This document shows positions 24,930-34,713 of a DNA stretch of 64,000 bases, piece by piece. The translations under genes were made by a program, and so were the position numbers. This DNA is from Endozoicomonas acroporae. Its GTDB lineage: Bacteria > Pseudomonadota > Gammaproteobacteria > Pseudomonadales > Endozoicomonadaceae. The notes under the pieces were generated by a model. It had not been told where the DNA came from, did no database searches, and saw only the letters and a program-made list of their open reading frames with translations. How positions within the stretch are numbered: the stretch's first letter is position 1; every line of letters begins with the position of its first letter. The DNA lies in NCBI RefSeq assembly GCF_002864045.1, contig NZ_PJPV01000133.1, forward strand, positions 22,195 through 86,194, written 5' to 3'.

Positions 24930-27900
24930 TCACCGGTTTTCTCTCCAGAAACTTCGCTTAACACGTTTCAAGTTGGCCGGTTCCAAACGGCGGTCTTCAC
25001 CGACAAGACATTCAGAACCGATGCACACCTGCATTTCTGCACCCTTGGAGATCACAGAGGGCTGGGGCGCAATGGAGCGACTGTTCAGTATCATTCTTCT
25101 ACCGTGCGAGCCCATATGCTCCATAACGGATACGTTCAACACGCTAGTACCATCCTCAATATTCACGGCATAAAAATAATTGAGCCCGACGCCCGGATTA
25201 CAACTGCTAGAGGAAATTTGTGGAACAAAAGAGCTAAACAGCAGCATGCCATTGATCAGTGAGGCCCGGCCCAGGATTTTCTCGCCGGGATCTTCCAGTC
25301 TCATAAACCAGCCAGCAGCTCCGCTCAAAGAGCCCAGTGCCGCATTTTTATCCCACTGGTTACCGTGTTGAATGATGTTGGAGGTCGCATCGTACAGTGA
25401 CGCCTCAGTAATGACCTTACCGTTGGCATACCGGTAAGTGGTCGGCTTGTTAAAGATATTGCGGTCACGAATCACATACATACGATCCTCCACCGCCGTA
25501 TTCATGGGGCTGGGGCGGGTACCGCTGCCTATGGCGATATTGAGATATTCACGATTGCTGTCAACGGCTACAGTGGGTGCCTCAAAAAACCGCCGGGCAT
25601 CCACTTCAGAGTCGCCTGCCAATTGGGCAATCACACCACCGTTGGCGAAATTCCAGGACCCGGTATTATCGGGATTGATATCAATACGGAATACCTGACC
25701 GCCAATATCCACCGCATAAAAGTAATCGGTCAGGCCATCCTGGTTAATATCAACCAATGTCAGATCTGCCGGAATACTGTATTTCATTTCCGGGATTTTC
25801 AGGAAACTGTGTTCGCCGGCATGCCAAAGCATTTCACCGGAATAGGCATCAACCATATATATTACCCGGCCTATGTCGTTGGTCTCAATTTCCTCCTGCT
25901 GGTCAGCATCTTCGTCATAGCCCCCTCCAAACAGCAACACATATCGTTCAGACCCCTGCCACTTGACCTTCGTTACCTGCACTTTTGACCAGGTTTGCCC
26001 CAATTCCGGAAAGTCGGGATTCCTGGATGAATCGTCGTCATGCGCGTTGTTGGAATCCACATCCCCTTTGATAACCCATCTAAGCTTTGGCGCACCCCGG
26101 TGAGTAACGTCCAGAGAATAGATATTACTGCCCCCCCTGCGCATGGTCAGGTATAAGTAGGCATGCCCATGACCGTCCGTTATGTTGCCATCGCCGTTCC
26201 AGTCCTTGAAAAAGAGCGTTATCGGCCCATCCATGCCATATACTTTGGCTCTGCCAGGATCGGGCTCCGGTGGTGGAGCTGGCCATTCATGCCTGGGTCT
26301 GATGTCACAAACAGTGTCGCCAGTAAAGAGACCGTTGTAATGCCATTTACAATACTCAGGATGAGCACACTTTGCTTTTGACCAATCCCAATCGCATTCA
26401 TCATCGTTCGTGGGTGTCGGGGGGATAAGACGACAACTCTCGCTCAGGGTTAAATCTCCCCACTCAAACCTTTCTTCACAATAACGGGCCGGCACACAGG
26501 CACCGGGTACCTGGTAATTCCACACACACTGTGAATCCGAGGTTGGCGCACCGGATATCGCCGGGCGAACTGTCCCCTCCCGGTACATTCGCAGGTTGCC
26601 CAGCAATTTCTTGGGAATGAACGAGAAAGTAGTGTAACCAGCGTGATCCACAGCATGGAGAAAACCATCATTGGTGGTAAAAAAAATGGTTTTATCCACT
26701 TTACCATCCCACCCCCAGGGGTTATAAGTAACAACGACCGGCTGGGTATGAATAGGGTCACCCATACTGAACCGTGGTTCTATCAATACACCATCGCCAT
26801 CGTCGTCATCAATATCAAGGCCCCGTGCCCACTGCAGCAGCTCTATTTTCTCCAACATACCAGTAACGCCCAGAGTACCGTCAGGAAAAGAAATAAAATT
26901 GCCTTCGTTGACCCCATTTGAATCGCTTGACAGCTCCACATCCCTGTCGCCAGTTAAATTGGTATAAATCGGTCGCGCCGGATCCAAAAGCGAGGCAGCC
27001 CCACCGGCTGTAACGACTTTACCATCCGGGGCAGCGCTCCAGAAACTCTGGGCATTGTCAGAAAAAAAGCCAGTCACCGGATCAATGGCCAGATTCCCGT
27101 TGGCATCGTATATCTGATTATCATCACCCAAACGGTAACGTTTCAGGTTGCCCGTCCAGTCTGGCCCGGAGCTAGGGGCAAAAACGGTGTAGTAAAGCTC
27201 ATCGGTGGACTCAAGGGAGTTAAAAGCATTGACGGGGACGGTCGGTGCGGCAAATGAGGTGGATTCTGAATTGACCCGAACCATGATATCGGCAAACGCC
27301 TGGCTCAGCTGGTTAGCATCCTCGGCCCGGTAGTACTTCCCGCTACCGGCACTGACGGAATTGGCCAGTACTTCTTGCGCCCATCCATCCATTTCACCAA
27401 AGCCAATAACGCTTAAGAAGACGTTCTGGTCGCCATCAAAATGGCTATTAACATCGTTATTGGCCATATACCAGATAATTTCATTAAGGCATTCGTGACA
27501 ATCGTGGAAGATATGATTCGGAATGGTCTTACCCGCGATCAACCGCTCAATGTCAATATCAGCACCGGTATCATAGGAAGGTGCGCCATCAGTCAGCAAG
27601 ATGATATTGTTCTTTTGGCATTCTGAGACAATGGGGGAACGATAACTCCCGCCTAGATTCCAATTGATGGCACTGAAATCTAATCCCAAGGGGCTAAACC
27701 CGAATTTGAAATTCTGCCCCGAAAAATAAAGGTAGGCTTCATACAACGTTTCAGCCATTGGTGAAAAGCCATTGGGCATCAAACGATCAACGGCATCCAT
27801 AGCTCCCTGTCGGCCAGTGTCAATATCTTCAGATGCGAAAATTACGTAGCCGCCCTCATCATAGTTAAAGCCCATTACACTGATATTGATATTCTGTGCA

Positions 27901-28226
27901 TCACTGATAAAGTCCTTGGCTACTTGCTTGGCTATATCCATGCGGGAGGGGCCAAAACCCTGACAAAAACCTAAGATACCACATACCTGACCCCCGGGCC
28001 CGTCCCTCGAGTTCATGCTCGCCGATGTATCCATAATCAGCATCACATTGGGCTGGGCTCCAGTGGGAAGGTCGGCAACAAACAGATCAATATCATTTGC
28101 CGCCAGTTCACAAGAGAAAATCAAGGAGAGCAGAAAACACCCTGACGTCCATAACCGTCGAGAGCTTGTCTGCGAGTATTCTGAACATTCATATTTTGAA
28201 TAATCGTTGCTAAACATTCCTGACAT
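24930..28226 (-). CDS. pilY1: PilY1-type type IV pilus assembly / tip adhesin protein
   Basis: Exported protein of 1,098 residues. Residues about 25-43 are a hydrophobic export signal after RR. A von Willebrand A domain follows with MIDAS residues DTSASM (near 66) and LLTDGAPS. The C-terminal half is the PilY1 beta-propeller domain, with the calcium loop DINQDGLTDYFYAVD near residue 824; in P. aeruginosa such a loop controls pilus extension and retraction. An uncommon Cys/Trp-rich insertion with paired Cys occupies about residues 555-655. The usual minor pilin genes are missing, though a remnant lies upstream. The small secreted protein just upstream probably shares its transcript. Confidence 0.88.
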   Translation of the reverse strand: MSGMFSNDYSKYECSEYSQTSSRRLWTSGCFLLSLIFSCELAANDIDLFVADLPTGAQPNVMLIMDTSASMNSRDGPGGQVCGILGFCQGFGPSRMDIAKQVAKDFISDAQNINISVMGFNYDEGGYVIFASEDIDTGRQGAMDAVDRLMPNGFSPMAETLYEAYLYFSGQNFKFGFSPLGLDFSAINWNLGGSYRSPIVSECQKNNIILLTDGAPSYDTGADIDIERLIAGKTIPNHIFHDCHECLNEIIWYMANNDVNSHFDGDQNVFLSVIGFGEMDGWAQEVLANSVSAGSGKYYRAEDANQLSQAFADIMVRVNSESTSFAAPTVPVNAFNSLESTDELYYTVFAPSSGPDWTGNLKRYRLGDDNQIYDANGNLAIDPVTGFFSDNAQSFWSAAPDGKVVTAGGAASLLDPARPIYTNLTGDRDVELSSDSNGVNEGNFISFPDGTLGVTGMLEKIELLQWARGLDIDDDDGDGVLIEPRFSMGDPIHTQPVVVTYNPWGWDGKVDKTIFFTTNDGFLHAVDHAGYTTFSFIPKKLLGNLRMYREGTVRPAISGAPTSDSQCVWNYQVPGACVPARYCEERFEWGDLTLSESCRLIPPTPTNDDECDWDWSKAKCAHPEYCKWHYNGLFTGDTVCDIRPRHEWPAPPPEPDPGRAKVYGMDGPITLFFKDWNGDGNITDGHGHAYLYLTMRRGGSNIYSLDVTHRGAPKLRWVIKGDVDSNNAHDDDSSRNPDFPELGQTWSKVQVTKVKWQGSERYVLLFGGGYDEDADQQEEIETNDIGRVIYMVDAYSGEMLWHAGEHSFLKIPEMKYSIPADLTLVDINQDGLTDYFYAVDIGGQVFRIDINPDNTGSWNFANGGVIAQLAGDSEVDARRFFEAPTVAVDSNREYLNIAIGSGTRPSPMNTAVEDRMYVIRDRNIFNKPTTYRYANGKVITEASLYDATSNIIQHGNQWDKNAALGSLSGAAGWFMRLEDPGEKILGRASLINGMLLFSSFVPQISSSSCNPGVGLNYFYAVNIEDGTSVLNVSVMEHMGSHGRRMILNSRSIAPQPSVISKGAEMQVCIGSECLVGEDRRLEPANLKRVKRSFWRENR

Positions 28227-28318
28227 TTTTATCCACTGTTCTGTTGTTATGCCCAGCCAATGCTCATATCTACGAAGGGTGATACTTTTTATCAGGCAAT
28301 AGCAGAATTGACAGTTCC

Positions 28319-28729
28319 TTACTCCGGTGCCGAACTCTGCGGTGGTGTGATCAACAGAACCTGCAAGGCTTGAGCCGTATTTTCAATCCAGATCACCAGC
28401 GCAGGCTGCTCCGGGGAGTCCCGGGACTCCTGTAAGTCCTCCAGGTCCCGCAAGTCCTGCAAGCTTGCCTTCTGACTACCAGCGCCTAGCCTGCCCACTT
28501 GCAACCGCTGGTCAAAGGCCAATCGTTTTGGCAGACAGGTTGCACAGGGGTAGGCCCAGATCAAGCCACTGGACTCATTGCGAAATTCAACTTCTATCTT
28601 GCCGAACTCCTGGTCAACTTGCCTGCCCGCTGCGTTGCCATGGACCGCCTGGCATGACAGCCATATTCCTGTCATGGCAGCCAAAAGCCAGTAGCGGATA
28701 TGACTATCATGGTGTTTGCTCAGTAACAT
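28319..28729 (-). CDS. Small secreted protein upstream of pilY1
   Basis: Protein of 136 residues, not recognised. A signal peptide is likely (about residues 12-34, ending near VHGNAAG). The mature part includes a CATC pair and a charged repetitive stretch (LQDLRDLEDLQESRD). The ribosome site GGGGGTGA lies just before the ATG and coincides with the end of the upstream pilin-like remnant, an operon-like arrangement. Position suggests a role with PilY1, but nothing in the sequence proves it. Confidence 0.6.
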   Translation of the reverse strand: MLLSKHHDSHIRYWLLAAMTGIWLSCQAVHGNAAGRQVDQEFGKIEVEFRNESSGLIWAYPCATCLPKRLAFDQRLQVGRLGAGSQKASLQDLRDLEDLQESRDSPEQPALVIWIENTAQALQVLLITPPQSSAPE

Positions 28730-28734
28730 AAATC

Positions 28735-28985
28735 ACCCCCATGCTCTGGCCTGAACGGGAACCGCTTCAATGATGGCATTGTTCTCTAGGTAAATCAGAC
28801 CAGCCACTGATTCCCCGAACCAGCTTCTTCTCACTGACGGCAGCAGCCGTCATGTACTGATCGATATCGGCAGTCCCCCCGGAAACAACACCATTAGCCA
28901 CCTGCAACCGTGCCAGGCCATGCATTGGGGGAGCGGCATTATTTCCTGACCTGGCCAGGCCCTGAACAGATATAGGCTGGCCTGT
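28735..28985 (-). pseudogene. Possible minor-pilin (PilW-like) 3' remnant, frameshifted
   Basis: On the minus strand, an open stretch without a start reads ...HGLARLQVANGVVSGG, then TADIDQYMTAAAVSEKK. A second frame takes over and ends VPVQARAWG with a TGA that overlaps the ribosome site of the next gene. The first part recalls the YGVDTDGD-x2-DQY region near the end of PilW proteins. The frame change and lack of a 5' end mark it as broken. The family assignment is tentative. Confidence 0.35.
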
Positions 28986-30512
28986 TTATTCAGCCAGTTG
29001 ACCCATTGCTGGTTGTTCCTGAAGTGCAGGGGAGGGTTTATCAATGCGTTCAATACCCCATTGCTCCAGCTTTTCTTTCCATGTTTTTCGAAAATCCGAT
29101 GAAGTCTTGATCTTTCCCAGTGTCAAAACAGGTTGAGGCATTCCTTTTCTCAGACACTCGCCAACCAGATTCATAAACCATGCGGAGTTTTCAGCGGCTT
29201 GTGCAAGGCTGTCAAACCCTTTAAGACTTTCACCAAGGGCGTTCAAGTGCTGAAGGTCATCGAGCATTGATTCCCGCCCTTCCTGCTCCCGCGCGTACCG
29301 GGAAGCAAACAGTCGTGACTTGAGCAATCCACCCGATCGACAGGTTTGCAGTGCAGGCTGATCCAGTATTGCAGTTGCTTCAGTCAGTACCTCCTTCACG
29401 GAATAATGGTCTTTAAACTGAACCAATGGGCACTGGCGCTGATCCGATAGAACGGGAAAACTCTCCCATATTAAAGCGATGTATTCCTGCAGTTTCTGAT
29501 TCTTGAACTTAAGCGAGTTCTCTTCAGCCACTAGCATTTCCAGACTGAGTTTTTCAAGGTCATCGGCAGTGCTGGCAACATGAAATTCCCGATAATCGGA
29601 CAACCCCACAGGCTCTTGCCAACAGGCATCAAAACGAACAATCTCTTCAGCAACACGCCTGGTTATTGTGCATTTATCAAATGCGAGCCCATTCTCCTGG
29701 CGCAGTCTCTGTATGTTGCCTGCCAGCTCTTTTTTTAAATTTTCTTCTTTTATTTTTTTTTCTTCCAATGCTTTGTTTCTTAATCGTTCCTCACTATCGG
29801 TGCGTTGAAATTGACTGACGCCCGGTGGGCTGTTGTTATCACAAGCAGTCTCAGGCTGCACAGACGAATCGGCAATCCCCGGGGCTTTCATATACACTGA
29901 CCAGGTTCTTGTTGTCATTGCCGGAGACAACGACAAACCCAAAGGCTCAAGACTTTTTATTAACTCCTTTGCTAATGTTCCAGCCGACCCGTGCCCTTCC
30001 AGTAAACTTGCTATTTCTTCTGCAAATGCTTCAAATGTTGGCCGCATTTGTGTCACTGTAACGGCAGGCTCGTCCTCAGCGCTTTCCGGGAGTCTGAAGA
30101 CAAAATCTTCCGGGTTTTCTGCCAGATAACCCTTAAGATATTGGTAATGGAGGCAATTTTTCTGCACGTAGGCATTCAGGGCGTCTTGATAGTGTCGGGC
30201 AAATGCAGGGATGTTTTTACTGTATAAACTTTCAGCAGTTTCAGAGTCGAGGTAGCCCTTACTGGCAAGTTTCCTGAATCCCTGTTCACCAGCCTCCCGG
30301 AGTTGCTTCAATGGCTTTTTCAGTGCTGACGACCCTGTTCTGATGCTGCCCTTGTCTGGTGCCCGCTTCCTGGCACCGGACACTGCTTTTGCTATCTTGC
30401 CTTTAAACCGCCCTTTACCCGGCTTCCCTTTCTCGCCTGATGGAATATCCGGCATCGATGTAGAAATATTTGCACTTGCTGCCGCCTGCTGACTGAGTGA
30501 TAGGTTATTCAT
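28986..30512 (-). CDS. Unknown coiled-coil protein, effector-like
   Basis: Protein of 508 residues with no domain I recognise. The N-terminus is disordered and basic (residues about 20-70, many K/R/G/S), then mostly helical. A strongly charged coiled coil sits near residues 245-275 (EERLRNKALEEKKIKEENLKKE). No signal peptide or membrane helix. It starts with a normal ATG (MNNLSLSQQ) beside a copy of the dispersed ~100-bp repeat and diverges from the RING-like/ankyrin gene. Length, composition and place among eukaryote-like genes suggest a secreted effector, but this is inference. Confidence 0.55.
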   Translation of the reverse strand: MNNLSLSQQAAASANISTSMPDIPSGEKGKPGKGRFKGKIAKAVSGARKRAPDKGSIRTGSSALKKPLKQLREAGEQGFRKLASKGYLDSETAESLYSKNIPAFARHYQDALNAYVQKNCLHYQYLKGYLAENPEDFVFRLPESAEDEPAVTVTQMRPTFEAFAEEIASLLEGHGSAGTLAKELIKSLEPLGLSLSPAMTTRTWSVYMKAPGIADSSVQPETACDNNSPPGVSQFQRTDSEERLRNKALEEKKIKEENLKKELAGNIQRLRQENGLAFDKCTITRRVAEEIVRFDACWQEPVGLSDYREFHVASTADDLEKLSLEMLVAEENSLKFKNQKLQEYIALIWESFPVLSDQRQCPLVQFKDHYSVKEVLTEATAILDQPALQTCRSGGLLKSRLFASRYAREQEGRESMLDDLQHLNALGESLKGFDSLAQAAENSAWFMNLVGECLRKGMPQPVLTLGKIKTSSDFRKTWKEKLEQWGIERIDKPSPALQEQPAMGQLAE

Positions 30513-30615
30513 AAATTCCGGATTCGTGAACGCACAATAACTGTTATCAGCTTCGCCTGATCAAGCCCTGATCATCGGTACTCAAGATAGTCATAAAGAA
30601 AGAAAACACCCATAT
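30513..30615. repeat. Dispersed ~100-bp repeat, copy B
   Basis: Second copy of the repeat at 12432-12530, same strand, with many point differences. It lies directly at the 5' end of the 508-residue gene, so it may carry that gene's leader. Confidence 0.6.
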
Positions 30616-30773
30616 TTTCCCGGCAGACAAACGCCTCAACAGGCCCTGAAGATAAACGTAATAATCATTTCAGGCTTAAACGAAACTAAAGAGGCAGGGA
30701 TAATGAACTTTGACTATTAGAAATTGTCACAAGGTGCGTTGATACAAATTTAAGATCAACTTTAAAAACAACA

Positions 30774-33700
30774 GTGGAGTCATTTGTGGATTCAGTCAAT
30801 GCACCACCAACTAGAGCTACTAATCTGGAGCTACAATGCCATTTATGCTTCGGAGAGTTGGAAGGTAAGTTTAATGATTTTGTCGTGACCCATTGTTGCA
30901 AAAAAATCATTCACTCCAGTTGCTTGCAAAAGTGGAGATCAGAACGAGGAAGCAGTCTTGGCAAGAGGGCCTGTGAGGTTCCCGTCAAACCAAACCGGGC
31001 TTATGTGAGTTGTATGCTTTGCAAACAGAATGCCCTGCCTGCCGTTAATGTGAACACCCTGGTTTATAGCAACAGTGGCAGTACCAATTACTGTAATCCG
31101 GAAATTGCTGCCTATCTGCAAAAGCATATTAAGAGTGGGCAAGCAAGCTCATCTGGAAACGATCAGTCTGGCCAATGGGGGGGCAGTTACAGCACAACAA
31201 CAATGGCAAGTGGCTCAACGAGCTCGTCAGCAAGCTCAGAAAATGGTGCGAATAGCAGGGGCAGTGACGACCATATTCCTGATTTGCCGACTCTGGTTCG
31301 TCAGGGGTTGAAACGCAATCTCGAAGATTTGCATTCTGGAATTCAAGAGCCACTGGCGGTTCAGGCCTGTGTCATTGGCGATCAGAACATGCTTCAGGAG
31401 ATCGCACGTCAAGCCCCGGCTACTCTTCGCACTCCGCAGGAAAGTGTTTTTTATCGTGGAGCTGTACCTCCGGCTCTGGTGGCTGCTGAACATAATCATG
31501 AAACGTGTGTTAAGAAGATGGCCGTTAACCCGAACATGTTTCGACAGTCACTGACGCATGCCCTGGAAGACAATGATGAAGGCACATTGGCAATGCTGAT
31601 CAGGAGCGATAAATTGGGGTTTGCCAAATTGCGCCTGCTCCAGGCAATTGAACGAAAGGACAAGCAAAAGGCGAAATTGCTGTCGGCCGCTGGCGTTGAT
31701 CTCTTCTCGGTAGCCAAACATGCCATTGAGGATGACCACAGCCCGGCAATGATAAATTTCCTGCACAGCATCGGACTCAGTGGTAGCAAGATTGTTCTCA
31801 TAGCCGCAAAGGCAGCGAACAGGAGGCTGCTCCGTGATTTTAAGGAATCGTCTGAGTTTCGCAACATCATCAGGGATGGCCATTTCGTTGAGGCCATAAT
31901 CCTTGCTGCACAACAAGAACACCGCGGCGCATTGCAGGAACTGACAGCGTTTGTGACGCTGACAGACGCACTGTGCCTCTGTGTCCGTGAGCATAATGAA
32001 CCCGCCATTGCTGCGTTGCTCAAATCAGGGGCGTGTTTGCTGGACGCCATGGTGCTGGCCGTTTCTAAAAGTCAACTGGAACTGTTTGAACAATTACTGG
32101 CCAGGAACATAGATGACGGTGGTCACTATTTAAGGCTTGCTGCGCAAAGTGGTGATGAAGGTCTGGTGCAGGCCCTGCTCAATGCCGGCATTGATGCCAG
32201 TGGCGGGGATGGTCAGGCTGACACGCCACTGGTTATAGCCACACGCAATAGCCATGCCAGGGTGGTCAGTATGTTGCATGACGCTCTGGGGCCTGACCAA
32301 CGCGTCAATATTATTGTCCGGTCGACCAGGGAAGGGACTGAAACGGAATTGCGATCACTGCTGGCTTCCTACCCGGGGGCAGGACAAATGTTCCGTGAGA
32401 TGCAGCAGGTCATTAATTATTTACGTAATCAACCTGGCTACGGTGAACCGGCTATCAGACAGCTGTTAGATAAAATGGATGTCGGTAAAACAGTGATCAT
32501 TCTTTCTGAAGCCCTGAAAAATAACGATGACAAAATGCTGACAACGCTTCTGGCGGTCGGGGTCGATCCTAATATCACTGATTGCAATGGCTTGCCTTTG
32601 CTGCACGCTGCTGCTACCAGAGGAGACCAGCAGATGGTTCAGCTATTGCTGGAGAGGGGGGCAATAGCTGATCTGCTGAATATGGAAGGGAAAACCGCCT
32701 TTTCCATTGCTGTCCGAAAAGGCTATAAATCGATCGCTGACCAGCTGATCAAAGCGACAGGTGGCGTAGATATTGAAAGTGAAGTAACTGCAGCGGTTGC
32801 TCGGGCAGACGTTGAAATGCTCAGGCCTTTGCTGGGTATGGCTGACCTTGGCGGCACAAAGTTCCGGCAACTGTTCCATCAGGCTGCTGTGAGCGAACAG
32901 CGTCAGGTGGTCAGTGTCTTCGCCACGCAAACAACCATGAGCGTTGAAATTGCCTTTGCCATGGCGCTTGGTGATAACGAGTTGAAGGTAGCTGATGAAT
33001 TTCTCAAGGCCGGTATGGATAAAAGCCGTTGCTGGTCGGCGTCGGGTTTGCTGATAGCGGCAGCTCGCAAGGAGGAAGAGAAGGTTAAAATGCTCATTCG
33101 CAACGGTATTGATCCCGCTAATGACATTAAGCTTGCGGCACAAGCCCGGGAAACGGAAGCTCTGTCAGTACTGCTATCGTCTTTTGATGATATTGAGGCA
33201 AGAAACAGCCAGGTTAAGGCGCTGATGTTCAGTGAGGTGGACAATCCGCCAGTGTTCTCATCGCTGGTGGATGTTGAGCGTGAGTCCGGAGCTGCTGGTC
33301 TCAGGACTATCCTGGTGTCGATTTTGGCCAGAAGCAAACAAGTCCGTACTGATCTGGAGAGTGTGCTGACAGTAAGGCAGATCATTTTGGCTGAGGACAG
33401 GGATGAGAACAGAAAGGGGAAGCCGGAAGATTCCCCCGCCCTTAACCGACAGGGAGGCTGGCAGCGGGATCGAGTTGAGGAGCCGCCGGGTCATGGCAAT
33501 GTGAGGATAAAATCCTGTGATGATGCTATCAACGACCATCGGGCTCATCTGGAAAGGAATGAAGCTGTTATCCGGGCATTGATTCGCGCCGGAGCTGATC
33601 TTGATATCACCGACGAGACCAGGGGCTCTCTCCTCTCTCAGGCGATACAGGGGAACTGCCATGACAGTGTCCGGTCCATTCTGGCTTTCCTGACACGTTC

Positions 33701-34697
33701 AGGCTCGACTGCCAACATCCCTGCTGCATCGAGCCAACAGTCCGGTGGTTACATCAACAGAGATCTTTCAAGGGTATTGACCGATGCTTTGGTGTTGGCC
33801 ATTGGTCTGGACCGGCAGCCAATGGTCAAGCTGCTGCTGGACGCTGTGCATAAGATGAAACATGTTGAATGGGATCTCTCCCGGCTCAATGGCAGTAGCG
33901 ACCTCCTCCCTGGCGTTGCACAAACGGGAAATACCGATCTGTTGCGAGAACTCTGGCAACTGGGTGTCCGGGCTACCCCGAGTCTGATTCAGATTGTGCA
34001 GGGCGCAGACAGGAACAAGTTGCAACAGTTTGTCAGGGCCGGGATTAAACTGAACGCTGCGGATGTTGGCGGAGATGTGCATCCGTTGCTGCTGGCCGCC
34101 ATTCTGTTCGCTGAAAATAGCCTTATATACTTGGTGCGTTCCATTGTCTCGATCACTGACAATGTTGACGACGTTATTTGTGACCAGCAACTGACATTAC
34201 AAGAATCGGTGCGGTCAAAGCTTTGGCAAATTGTGGCTGAACAGCATGACCACATGATGAGTTTGCTGGTTCGCGCTGCTGATGGAGGAAATCACCGACT
34301 TTTTGAGACACTCGCGGGCAACCAGAAGATGGCGGGTCCCCTTGGCCGGTGCCTGAGCGATGCGGCACGCCGTGGCCATCGCAAGGTGGTCAGTGAACTG
34401 ATCAACATTGATGTTGATATCAACTCCGAACCGGAGGTATTTCTTTATGACGTAGCCCTTGAGCATCCGGATATTGCCAAAATGGTGGTGAACTATTGGG
34501 CAGGGAAAGCGAACAGAAATCCCCAGGTTATTATCAAGTCGGCGCTTACTTTGGCAACAAGGAAACTGACGGAGCAGCCCAGTGCTGATCGGCAGCAGAC
34601 AGAGCAACTTTGTGTCTTTTTAAAGGGCTTATTAAGCAGCAACACCTTGCACTCTCAATCGACAGACTATCAGCAGCCCTTTCGAGCTCAGCGGTAA
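30774..34697 (+). CDS. RING-like zinc finger plus ankyrin-repeat protein
   Basis: Protein of 1,307 residues. Residues 22-83 hold a zinc-finger pattern of RING/treble-clef type: C22-x2-C25, C41-C42, then IIHSSCLQKW (H47, C50), then C80-x2-C83. The H-x2-C-L-x2-W piece is a hallmark of RING-H2 E3 ubiquitin ligases, though the spacing around C41/C42 is not canonical. A Ser/Gly-rich linker follows (about 110-160), then a long alpha-helical solenoid with degenerate ankyrin repeats, clearest near residues 595-665 (LPLLHAAATRGDQQMVQLLLERGA). The start appears to be GTG; the next Met is inside the finger. No signal peptide. A role as a host-directed ubiquitin ligase is inferred. Confidence 0.7.
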   Translation: MESFVDSVNAPPTRATNLELQCHLCFGELEGKFNDFVVTHCCKKIIHSSCLQKWRSERGSSLGKRACEVPVKPNRAYVSCMLCKQNALPAVNVNTLVYSNSGSTNYCNPEIAAYLQKHIKSGQASSSGNDQSGQWGGSYSTTTMASGSTSSSASSENGANSRGSDDHIPDLPTLVRQGLKRNLEDLHSGIQEPLAVQACVIGDQNMLQEIARQAPATLRTPQESVFYRGAVPPALVAAEHNHETCVKKMAVNPNMFRQSLTHALEDNDEGTLAMLIRSDKLGFAKLRLLQAIERKDKQKAKLLSAAGVDLFSVAKHAIEDDHSPAMINFLHSIGLSGSKIVLIAAKAANRRLLRDFKESSEFRNIIRDGHFVEAIILAAQQEHRGALQELTAFVTLTDALCLCVREHNEPAIAALLKSGACLLDAMVLAVSKSQLELFEQLLARNIDDGGHYLRLAAQSGDEGLVQALLNAGIDASGGDGQADTPLVIATRNSHARVVSMLHDALGPDQRVNIIVRSTREGTETELRSLLASYPGAGQMFREMQQVINYLRNQPGYGEPAIRQLLDKMDVGKTVIILSEALKNNDDKMLTTLLAVGVDPNITDCNGLPLLHAAATRGDQQMVQLLLERGAIADLLNMEGKTAFSIAVRKGYKSIADQLIKATGGVDIESEVTAAVARADVEMLRPLLGMADLGGTKFRQLFHQAAVSEQRQVVSVFATQTTMSVEIAFAMALGDNELKVADEFLKAGMDKSRCWSASGLLIAAARKEEEKVKMLIRNGIDPANDIKLAAQARETEALSVLLSSFDDIEARNSQVKALMFSEVDNPPVFSSLVDVERESGAAGLRTILVSILARSKQVRTDLESVLTVRQIILAEDRDENRKGKPEDSPALNRQGGWQRDRVEEPPGHGNVRIKSCDDAINDHRAHLERNEAVIRALIRAGADLDITDETRGSLLSQAIQGNCHDSVRSILAFLTRSGSTANIPAASSQQSGGYINRDLSRVLTDALVLAIGLDRQPMVKLLLDAVHKMKHVEWDLSRLNGSSDLLPGVAQTGNTDLLRELWQLGVRATPSLIQIVQGADRNKLQQFVRAGIKLNAADVGGDVHPLLLAAILFAENSLIYLVRSIVSITDNVDDVICDQQLTLQESVRSKLWQIVAEQHDHMMSLLVRAADGGNHRLFETLAGNQKMAGPLGRCLSDAARRGHRKVVSELINIDVDINSEPEVFLYDVALEHPDIAKMVVNYWAGKANRNPQVIIKSALTLATRKLTEQPSADRQQTEQLCVFLKGLLSSNTLHSQSTDYQQPFRAQR

Positions 34698-34713
34698 AAG
34701 CCTGTTGCGAACG

